Below, piece by piece: positions 37,222 through 47,200 of a stretch of DNA of 64,000 bases. The first letter of the stretch is position 1. Every line of letters starts with the position of its first letter. A model generated the notes under the pieces. It saw only the letters and a program-made list of their open reading frames with translations, ran no database searches and had not been told where the DNA came from. Source of the stretch: Allolobophora icterica. Its lineage: Eukaryota > Annelida > Clitellata > Crassiclitellata > Lumbricidae. The position numbers were made by a program, and so were the translations under genes. The DNA is taken from contig OY744614.1 of NCBI GenBank assembly GCA_963556255.1, forward strand, positions 39,740,617 through 39,804,616, given 5' to 3'.

Positions 37222-38407
37222 TTCAAAACCTGGAAACATGCAATAAATTATTTTCCAGTAAGAAAGAACTGTCATCACTCCTCATAATCAACAACACCTC
37301 CAACATCATACAAGTTGTTGAGGACCTTGGCATGCTCCTCTACTGGCAACTTACATCAACTCTGTAGGTTCTGCTTTAATAAACTGTGCCAGATCAGTGT
37401 CATTCAATGTAATTTATTGCATGATGCCAATGTAACCCTGTTCACTCCTTCATCCCGATGTGTTTTAATTATTATAATGCAGTCCTTGTAGGCATATCAA
37501 AGCTTCTATTTCATCAGCTATAACCAGACTATGGTAGCCTATTTCAAGGAGACTCCCTGGTATAAGTAGGCAAGGCCTACTAACAAGGTTCAGTGCTGCT
37601 TAAATTCCCAGGCAGCACTGTATCGATAGCACCAAGCTGATTAGTTCTCAGCGATCGACCACCAGTTCACAGTCGTGGGTAAGTGGGACATCCTGTTCAT
37701 GTCATACATGTAGGTTTGAAAACTAAAATACTGGACTATGCGATCGGCGTTCATTTTAGCCAGTGAGATGGTATTCATGGGACTGAGCAATGCGCATACA
37801 ATGGCAATTAGGTGTGATCCATTAGTACCATTACGATTCTATAGCAAATTAAGTAGGGCGAAACTATAAAACCGAAAGTGAATGACAACAGTAGGCCTAC
37901 CTTAAATCGGCACAAGTCTAAGAAACAGATTATCTGATAGACAGACAGCGTATTAACTAATGTATTACTCTTTACGTAAAAATAATATATCAATCATCAA
38001 ATATTTTCAATTACACGCATTTAGTAAGTAATAATAACACGAACACGTTCCTAAAATACATGTAAATCAGTTTCCGTATACGAAAGACCAATAGCATTGA
38101 TTCCTAAAATAACCGCGCAAGAACCAGCTTTCAAAAACCTCTAGGCAATAAATGTTGGTCCGACTCTCAAACTTTTCATAATTTCTCTACTCTTACCTCT
38201 ATACACAAAACCCAGGCTCATCTCAAGAAATCAGGTTCACAAGGACAATGTCTTTGTGTATTTTCAACTGACTGTATTTGAGATAGAAGAAATCGGACAT
38301 TTTGCTGATAGACGAAAGAATACGAAAACTCTTCTTACAGCATCCCATATAATATGTATCAACCGCAGGATCAGCCTTGACCTTAGCAGATAACATAGAA
38401 TATGATG
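37222..38407. other. Caspase 5' flank, no gene
   Basis: No exon is recognised upstream of the caspase CARD exon. An acceptor-like site precedes its ATG, so a 5' UTR exon may lie here. AT-rich, unique-looking sequence. Confidence 0.35.
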
Positions 38408-38725
38408 GAATCGTAAGCTCCAAATTTCTATAGCGCCAGCTTAAGCTAAGCGCAGGACACCAGCTTATTCACGAGAGCTGTCTCGAGTCAGCGGGGTTGT
38501 CAAAAGGGTGGTCAAAAGGAGGTCCAAGTCCGGTTGTCAGATGGTCAGAGGCGTCAGAGTGGCTGCTAAGGCGGGTGTTGTTTAGGTCGAGAATTGGAAG
38601 GCGGAGGATCAGATCGTAATCTCCAAACTTCTAAATAGCCACTCGAAGGCCAAGCGCAGCTCACCAGCCTACTCACGAGCGCTACGTCGAATCAGATCAA
38701 CGGTTTCTCTTAAAGCATTGTTCTT
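38408..38725 (-). mobile_element. Two LINE 3' UTR remnants in tandem
   Basis: Two copies of the LINE 3' tail (on the plus strand: CGTAAnCTCCAAatTTcTA, GCGCAGgnCACCAGCCTAnTCACGAG) follow each other. The second starts at about 38613 and the LINE-like GGCGGAGGATCAGATCG joins them. They match the 3' UTR at 24226. No coding part remains. Confidence 0.6.
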
Positions 38726-38902
38726 AATAGTCTAACAGACTGATGATATCGGTGTCAAGTTATGAGTCAATGAATTAAATGAAGTAAACAGATTTTGGGG
38801 AGGAAGGAATTCGAGAAACACACTTTAAACACCATTTGGCAAGTTGCATATACTTCTTGCAACACGTGGCGTGAGGTAACATGCCGTGACGCTCCATTTA
38901 TA

Positions 38903-39101
38903 CACTGGCGGCGATCTTTTTTGACAGGTGGGGGAGGACACGGGACACTTGAACTGATCTGGTCAAAGAAGAGGTGAACAAATTTTTGATGGCTTTTTTG
39001 GTGTTTCTTCAAAATTTGGGGGACAGCTGTATACTGTGTCCCCCACTGTTAAAGGTGGGTCTTGTCCCCCTCGACTCCCCCCCCAGAGATCGCCGCCCAT
39101 G
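38903..39101. mobile_element. hAT-type MITE with CACTGGCGGCGATCT ends
   Basis: The ends CACTGGCGGCGATCT and AGAGATCGCCGCCCATG are inverted. The element is 199 bp, with exact 8-bp duplications CATTTATA at 38895-38902 and 39102-39109. The interior is rich in GGGGGA/TCCCCC. There is no coding capacity. Confidence 0.85.
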
Positions 39102-39203
39102 CATTTATATATCCACTGTAGCCGTAAGTCTTAGAAGGTGACCTCGGTGTCCAGACTAGAATTGTGTGTTACAAGGATCAAATCCAACAGACACAATCAT
39201 GTC

Positions 39204-40182
39204 CAGTCTTGTTGTCAAGACCTTAAACCTCAAGACCAAGACCAAGACCTTGAACCTCAACACCAAGACCTTGAATCTCAAGACCAAGACTTTGAACTTC
39301 AAGACCAAGACCAAGACCTTGAACCTCAAGACCAAGACCAAGACCTTGAACCTCAAGACCAAGACCAAGACTTTGAACTTCAAGACCAAGACCAAGGCCT
39401 TGAACCTCAAGACCAAGACCAAGACCTTGAACCTCAAGACCATGACTTTGAAACTCAAGACCAAAACCGAGAAAAATACCCAAAAAATCACAACCATATC
39501 CAGACTTCTATTCCTTACTAAAAAAATTGTCAAGTCGGACTACTCGCTATTTTAATTAAAACATGAATCTTTTATTTTATTCAAACAAAACAACTGCAAA
39601 TGCAGACTGCAGAGAATTCCGAATTCGTATTTACAAAAGTTCTTCATGTGAAGTGTTATTCCAAATGCCTGTTGCATTAAAAAAAAAACAATTCGCTCAG
39701 AACTTTCTGACCAAGATGTGACCTGTGGGGCCTCATAAAAATTCTGCCATGTGAAAAATATGTTCTACAGTGCTGAATTCACTGGCGCACAGAGCAGCTT
39801 TTCAAGTACCGGATGTAAATGTACAAATTGTGAGTCTGTTTTGAAATCATTCCATGGTAAATAACCGGAAGTCAAAACAAATGTCCAAAACAACAGTAAA
39901 GCCTCACTCACTGGTTTACACCATGTAAATACTAAAGCAATTGTATTAGTAATTATTGGATAAATTTTATAAATCCTTGCGTTTTGTTAAATGACTGTTC
40001 ATATTGTCAAAAGTCTTGGTCTTGCAAAACCAAGACCAAGAAGTTCAAAGTCTTGGTCTTGAGGTTCAAGACCAAGACCTTGAACACCAAGACCAAGACT
40101 TTTGGTCTCAAGACCAAGACTTTTAAAAACGAACTCGAGTGCACTCGAGATCAAGACCTTGGTCTCGAGGACAACAAGACTG
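39204..40182. mobile_element. hAT-like element with terminal CAAGACC tandem arrays
   Basis: The ends CAGTCTTGTTGTC and GACAACAAGACTG are perfect 13-bp inverted repeats. The flanks ATCATGTC / CACATGTC agree at 6 of 8 positions. Inside the left end is an array of the 21-bp unit ACCAAGACCTTGAACCTCAA plus G (39219-39465). The right end has the same words in both orientations (40010-40165). The array opens long frames in several phases, all low-complexity and not a gene. Confidence 0.7.
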
Positions 40183-41104
40183 CACATGTCTGCCACTCTG
40201 CTGCAACTATATTCCATGATCTATAATATCAAGTAACAGGTTAACTGGTCTGCAACAGTTCAAATGACCTTGACATTCAAGGCAAGTCAATCGTAGAAAG
40301 TTTTCTGTACCTGTTTTTCTTTGAATCACAACTAGGCTACTGTCAATTTCATGGAAGTGCTATAATCGTTCCAGAAAAACCTTAACCACAATTCTATGAC
40401 TTGTAGCTCCTGAGAAACCAAACTTGAGGTCAACCATAACAGGTCAAGTGACCTTGAACCACAAGTTCATCCGATGATTGTACAATGTTGCTTATGTTTT
40501 TTGGATTGTGACCGCGAAAACCATGAAATAGTCACCAAGACTCTAACACTTGTAGTTCCTACAAAACCATGGGTTAACCATAGCAGGTCAGATGACCCTG
40601 AACTACAATGTCATCGGATGGTTTTACAATGTTACCTTTTTGGGATCGGCAACATCGCAAACCGTGAAATTAACACCAAGAACACCATTCTAACACTTAT
40701 GGTTTCTGCGAAACCAAAAGTTGACCACAACAGGTCAAATGACCTTGAACTATAAGGTCATCCAATAGTCATACCATGTTGATTATGACTCTGTTGGATT
40801 TCCACAACCTCTGCAAACCTATCTTGGATTGAAAGCTGTTCTTTATGCCTCACAGATTAATTTTTGATAATAAAGGTCATCCGATTGCCCAACAATGTTA
40901 CAAATAGCTTCTTTGACTTATTTACCCCAAAACCCAATCATGCCTTGTGCATTACACACTGGTGCAATAGAAGTGACTAATTTTAAACAAAGTCTCTCTC
41001 CATCACTTAAGGTTCCTGAGGTATAAACTTTCAACAATGACCTGACACCAGACCAAACAACCTGGCTATTGCAGGCTTGATTTGATATAGCGCCGATGGT
41101 TTAA
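40183..41104. repeat. Degenerate long-period repeat, no gene
   Basis: Blocks such as CAGGTCAAATGACCTTGAAC, then ATCGGATG with ACAATGTT, then GTGACC or GAAACCATG recur at about 40255, 40435, 40590 and 40735. This suggests an array with a period of about 150 bp that has diverged. No protein is recognisable. Confidence 0.5.
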
Positions 41105-41530
41105 GGGTCATGCATAAAGGATGTCTGCAATAAGGGGCAGGGAGGGTCATCCAAAAATGCGGACAAGGGTGCAGACGTGCGCATCTAAACTTTCAAATTT
41201 TATAGTTTTTTAAACACCCCTTTGTTTCAACCTTCCCTGAAAGACGAAAAAAGTCAGTTTAATAGGCGATTGCCTAAAATCTCATGCACGGTATAAACTT
41301 TACTGTGACTTTAGAGAGGCTTTTATTACTGCACATCCTGATATGAAACCCGAACTGTCACTTAAACGTGCACAGAAACCGTGGAAAAATTGTAAAAAGA
41401 ATGATGATAGCATTAAAAATTGGCTTTGGCATGCGGACGTCGGAAAGGGCAAGGTCAAACGCAGACAAAGGGATCGAGGGAGGGGTCCAAAGTAGGTCAT
41501 ATTTTGCAGACGTCCTTTATGGCTGGTCTC
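41105..41530. mobile_element. MITE with GGTCATGCATAAAGG ends
   Basis: The left end GGTCATGCATAAAGGATGTC and the right end GACGTCCTTTATGGCTGGTC are inverted repeats. They match the element at 16789 in form. G-rich blocks, GGGGCAGGGAGGGTC and GAGGGAGGGGTCC, lie inside. The target duplication is unclear. Confidence 0.6.
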
Positions 41531-41641
41531 CCTGATGAGGCCTTTATTTTGTGTGGAGCCGATAAATTTCGGGTATTTACATTATGTTATGACGCAGCTA
41601 AAAAAATGCAAGGATGGCTTGGAAGGTTCAACCCGAAACAT

Positions 41642-41674
41642 CTTTGGCCCATTGTAACTTACAATGGGCCAAAG
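41642..41674. repeat. 33-nt palindrome with 16-bp perfect arms
   Basis: CTTTGGCCCATTGTAA, a single C, then the exact complement of the first arm. It can form a cruciform or RNA hairpin with essentially no loop. It lies 20 bp from the hAT element at 41694. Confidence 0.85.
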
Positions 41675-41693
41675 AATTAGTAACAGTTGGTAG

Positions 41694-42097
41694 TAGAGCT
41701 GTACCGATAAGGCTTTTGGCCGATTATTCCGATACCGCGTATAGCCGATTATTGTAATAGCCGATACTGCGTATGAAGCAGATTATTTTATTATCACCCA
41801 AAAACTACGCATACGACGTTGTATAAGGGCTATGAAAGAGTTTCCAGTCCTGTGTAAAATAGGTCCTTAGTTTCTACGGTGTCTGCTAAGTAGTGCAATG
41901 CTAAATATAAATCAATAATAAGAAACAAGACATAGATGTTTGTGCTCATTTTTCTATTTGTAACGATTATTGTGCAAAAAAGTCAACAGTAAAATAATTT
42001 GCATCGGCGCCGATACTTTTTCGCCGATACCGATTATGCCGATTCCTCTAATAATCGGCCCGATTACGAATGCTCCCGATGCATCGGTACAGCTCTA
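41694..42097. mobile_element. hAT-type MITE (ATCGG-rich family), second copy
   Basis: The ends TAGAGCTGTACCGAT and ATCGGTACAGCTCTA are perfect inverted repeats. The element is 404 bp. An exact 8-bp duplication, GTTGGTAG, lies at 41686-41693 and 42098-42105 and fits nTnnnnAn. It is the reverse-oriented relative of 1857-2259. Confidence 0.9.
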
Positions 42098-42489
42098 GTT
42101 GGTAGTCTAGATGGTTTGTAGACTCGCATCTCGAAATACTGCTATTAACTTTGAGATGCTATGGACTATCATTATTATTGTTATTATGATCATATTAGGA
42201 AATTTTTTAATACACATATGACACAGCAACATAAAGATGGTGTGCACAAGTCAGCATAACTGATATGTAAAGCATCCAAAAATTGTAAATCACCCACAGC
42301 ACCGTAGGCAAAGCTGTACCTCATAATGCCAGGCTTGTACCTTGTCAACATGAGCCATCTCAGTACATTACACTTTCTGGCTCAGTAGCCACATTGGTAC
42401 ATCTAGGTGCCTCTGTTTGTGTGAGGATGCTGGTTCGTTTCAAGATTTAAATCTCAGGCTAGCACGGTTCCTAGTTCTTGTACATCATA

Positions 42490-42712
42490 GGGGCGTGGTG
42501 GCTCAGTGGTAAGTTCGGCGCCTTGTGACCGGAGGGTTGCAGGTTCAAATCCCACTCTAGCCACTGCGTACGGACCTTGGGCAAGTCCTTCACTCGCGAC
42601 TGCTCGTGGCGCTTCGGTGTGAAAACTCTGACACAGTATCAAATGCTGTAGTCGGGAGTGCCTCTGAGTAGTAGTAGACTTGAGGAGGCGCTATAGAAAT
42701 ATCCGAAATAAA
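42490..42712 (+). mobile_element. tRNA-derived SINE, copy 2
   Basis: It begins GGGGCGTGGTGGCTCAGTGG with an A box. The B box is GGTTCAAATCCCAC, one base off consensus. It ends GAGGCGCTATAGAAATATCC plus an A-rich tail and is near-identical to copy 1 at 10901-11124. Confidence 0.85.
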
Positions 42713-44255
42713 TACACGGGGACCTACGGCATGGCACCCATTCTAATGGACAGCAGTGAAGGACATTACCACTTGATCAATCAATCAAAAATGAGCAGAG
42801 TCAAGGCCATATGGTTGCTATAGAAACTGTGAACATTTACATTTACTGTAGTCACTGTAATAATAGTAATGTAAGTTAAAGAAACGAGATTCCTGGACTA
42901 TTAACACTTTAACGACGAGAGTGTACTAAAAGTGACTGGGAAACCAGTGCAGCTCGTCGTTAAAGTGTTAGAAAACAAGATGATGCAATGGCTAAATAAG
43001 CCTCAATCTATTAACCGCACATTTCTATCAACATGAATACACGTACTTCCAAGATGTTGCAGTGTCCGGAAGACGTAAATTGTCCAAATGTAAGGAATAT
43101 AGTCGTGCCGCTGCTGGTCATTCCCCAAATAAAACACAAAATTGAACTTTATCAAACACAAATTGAACATATTTACATCCGTAACATAACACTTCACAAG
43201 TATCAATAGCATTCAATACAGGGTTGAACTGATATACATGTACCATTTCCATTTCAAATTCTTACCCTTGTTGTCTATTCTGGCTATTTTTACCGTGAAC
43301 ATATATCTACATACACTGAAAACAATTTACTTACCTAAGATATGGATACAAACTTAAGTGGTATTGCTGGTTTGCACTAGTCACATTCCAAACAGACTTT
43401 TGGGTCATTGTATAAAGAAGTTCAATGTTTCAGCCATCTTTAGATGATGTTATTTCATAATGACCTAACCATTCTCTCTTGGAACTTCTACTGCACAGAA
43501 CAGGGCCTCTGTTGTAACTAGTTCCACACAAAATCATGTTCCTCCTTTTTAAAGGCTTCCTTGTTTGGTACAATGTACCATTCATAGCCTAAGAAACATA
43601 TTCTGCCTCTTGTACCCACTTGCCACTATCAAGCAATGCAATAATATTGCTCTGTAAAATCATAACGTCTCCTGTGTCCCAAATAACTTACACGTTAATA
43701 GTAACCTTAAAACATATATTGAAATTATTAGGCTCTGATTGAGCTCCTCTTTTGCAGGATTAACTTCTCGGGCCCACTACCCTGGACCTTGTGAACCTAC
43801 ACCACAAGCACTGAACAGAAATGGTAAAAGGCTAATATACTAGCCAACCTGCCATGCACTGAGAGTCATTTGGTTATCAAGTCAACAAACTGGTGATCAA
43901 ATCAAAAACACAGCTAAGCTGCAGCACAGTCGAAAAATTATATAGCACCAGGGTCAACGTACCACCAAGAAACACAAACTTTAAATGGATCAGAAAAACT
44001 TGGATTGCCCCGAGAACTTTTTGACGTAGCAACAACACATCTTACTCCACAACAGAACAAAGTTTTGAACTCAAGCTCACCCTGATGGCTTTAAGTTAAG
44101 AAATATCATGAACACCTTGTCAGTAAAACCAAACGTTCTTAAATCTCTAAAAAACACATGTCAACACTTCAGCTGTAAATGACTGCTGCAGCAGAGTCGT
44201 AAAATGTTACACGTTTGAACTGTCCTTTTTCTGCGAACGGCCGGCCGTCGGCCGT
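42713..44255. other. TCF19 3' flank, no gene beyond one micro-element
   Basis: Apart from the TTAA element at 42901 I see no gene. Short open frames match nothing known. The perfect palindrome GGCCGGCCGTCGGCC-like stretch at 44239-44255 lies just past the TCF19 stop. Confidence 0.35.
42901..42970. mobile_element. TTAA-flanked micro-element, copy 4
   Basis: It begins TTAACACTTTAACGACGAG and ends CTCGTCGTTAAAGTGTTA, nearly perfect 18-bp inverted repeats around about 34 bp. The right TTAA has decayed to TTAG. The centre is the complement of copies 2 and 3, so it is inverted relative to them. Confidence 0.7.
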
Positions 44256-47200
44256 TCATACGCAGCCGCAGTGAAACTCGGCGTCTTCCAATTTTTCTAA
44301 GTTGTAATCTTCTTTTATTGTTTTTATACAGTCAACGTGAAACCACTCGTCACAGTCGTCACACTGAACCTGTCAATCAGAAAATAATGAACATTTATTG
44401 GTAAATTTATATAGCACCATCACATAGAAGTCCCACTACATAATATCCATTCTGCAGAGATTATAATTAGTAGCTGTTTACTGCATTAATATATCTGAGA
44501 ATCGAACAACAGCTCCTTCCGTTAACCAAACAACGAGTCAAGAACTCCTATCCTGACTCATCTGATCCTTCCAATTCTTCTCGCCCTAGACGACACCGCC
44601 TTAACAGCTGCTCTGCCTCCTCTCTTGATATGGCCCCCCATGGTAACCGGACTCGGACCTCCTTTGGACTACTCTGTGGAACCCCTCTGACTTGACGCAA
44701 CACTCATGAATAGGCTGGTGCCCTGTGCCTGACCTTTGAGTGGCACTTTAAAAGTTTTGAGATTACGATTATTACGAGTCAATGGATTTACAGTGTAGAT
44801 CTGTCAGTCCCTCAGTCTATCAATCATTAAGCGTATTCAGGTTAAGATCCTGGCCCTTTGCGAAATTGTCTCGTCAGCTCTTTTCCGACAAACCTTAGGG
44901 ACTTCTGCATTTTGGTCTCCACTGTCCTTCGGTCGGCCACCCATGGACTGATGATGTCTCCTGCAGGCATACTGCTGCAGTTCATTACAGAAGCTCTGCC
45001 TATGTTGGGCCCACCCACTGGAATCGTCTTGTCGATAGCTGCGGCTCGAGTGCCTCAGTTTGTCCCTTCCACAGTTTTGCAAGCGCCTGAAGTTTATATT
45101 ATTTCACAGTGATATCACTCGTTCGGGTTTGGAACGCCACTGACGAGTTTATTCTTGAAGTGGCCTTTACAAATATCAGATTACAATTACAATTAAGTGC
45201 CTTTAAGATGTAATGCAATCAATCAAAGTCAAGAACATATCTATTAGCAAATCAGTCAATCCATACTTCTATGGCACACCTACACAACTACTCAGCTGTC
45301 ATGAAAATCTTGCCTTGAAGGCCCAACAGTTAAACAAGTGCTAAATGAATGCAGCCAACCTCTAGGTGTCTAGCATCCATCCAGTGGAATTGAAACTTGC
45401 ATCATTTTGATGCACAAGCTTCAACGTTTTCTGACTGCATGATCACACAGTATAGTATTATTTTAATAAAAACAAACCCTAAAATATATTTAGCCCTAAT
45501 CTAGCAAAATTACTCAAAGACAACACACCAGAGAACAACTGCTAACAACAGAGAACAACTGCTAACAACACAGAACAGCTGCTAACAAGAGAACAACTGC
45601 TAACATCAGAGAACAACTGCTAACAACAGAGAACAACTGCTAACAACAGAGAACAACTGCTAACAACAGGGAACAGCAGAAACAGAAATCGTACCCAAGA
45701 CAGCGTTGCAGATCGTGGTTTTAGGCAGTTGAAAGCAGAACACAGTTCATCGTCGCTGTCAATTAAGGCTTTTCTACTCTTCCTCTTTGTCTTCTGTTGT
45801 TGTTTGGCCTTTGTCTCACCTACATTAACTGAAACAACGTTCCTGTCATTATTAACCAGATATCGACACCTCACCAATTAATTAATTCACCTTAACAGCG
45901 CTAAACGGCAAGACAAGCATGCCCGAATAAGATTATGAGAGGAAGAGGTGAGATACAGGTGGAGGTACAGAACTTTTCACAGTTGTGAATAGGTATGGAA
46001 ATAAATAAAAGAGTAATAAGCTATATAGATCTTTGCACGCATCAAGCTGAAAGTTAACTTTCCAATAAGGTAACTCATTAAGTTTTCCATAAAATCAATG
46101 CTAAGAACAAGTTCCAAACCATTCAAACCATGCACACAGTACTTATAACTAACGTTTATTAACTTGATAATTTCTTGAGGAAAAAATTACATTAAAATCC
46201 ATTCTATCTTGATATTCAGACCTGGCTCCAAGTTTCCACGGCCATCTGGTAAGGTGCCTCTGATGGCAAAAACAACCCCAAGTAGTTTGTTGAGTAAAAG
46301 ATGCTATCTAAAATTTACCTAATACAGTACAATTGTTATGTTGCATACAGATGCAAAAGTACTGGAAAATAAACAGATGGAAAGACGTTAAAAATGAAGT
46401 CAAGCTCACATTAATCTCCAGAGTCATTAATCTCCAAAGTCATTAATCTCCAGAGACACCTCTTCTCTTCTCTCTCCTCCGTCAGGTGTGCACCAACGAT
46501 GAGGCCTTAACATGAGGTTTCCACATTGTACTGTCCCTGGTTTAATCGATGGCATCCCTCATGTTCAAGCCCTGTGCCCTTAAATCCTCCTTAACATTAT
46601 CCATCCATGTCTTTGTTTGTCTTCCTCAGCTTCGTATTCCCTGTGCATGGCCATGTAGAGCTGCCGCTGGGAGTCTTTTGTCGTCCATTCTTGTTACGTG
46701 CCCGAACCACGTGAGCCTTCTTTTCCTGATCCTGTCCACCATTGCCTCCCTCTGCCCCAGCTCCTCTCTGGTCACCATTTCGGAGATCTCTGGTCACCAT
46801 TTCGGAGCTTATCTCTTCTACTTCTGCCTAGTATTCTCCGCAGCCAGCTCCTTTCTGCCACCAGCAGTCTCTTCTCATCTTCTCTGCACAGGCACCAACA
46901 CTCGGACACCTGAGAGGCCACAACTCAGCTCCGAGACCAATCCATTCTATCAACATTTATACATTACTGATCACACGTATAAAAGCTACATCACTATTCT
47001 CCAATGTATCTTCTCCAGTTGAAAATTCATTAACGTTCAAATCTCTGAAAATAAAGAACAGGAAATTCTATGAATTTTATACAACTCGCTAAATTATTAC
47101 TCTTCTAAATGGAGTAGAAAATATATCTAGGCTAATCCGTCACCAACAAAATACCTTCATTGTCTGCGATTTTCCGACTTTTTGCTGCATTTCCGTTTTC

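Noticed and set aside
39138..39555. Long frames rich in DQDLEPQ or LKTKTLN on both strands.
   Set aside because: They are simple translations of the 21-bp tandem array inside a DNA element, open in several frames at once.
44837..45112. Overlapping open frames on both strands (81 and 84 codons).
   Set aside because: No recognised domain, located in a TCF19 intron between LINE remnants; likely retroelement debris but not provable.
45531..45680. Regular 20-bp repeats considered as a CRISPR array.
   Set aside because: There are no spacers, and the DNA is a metazoan intron; it is a minisatellite.
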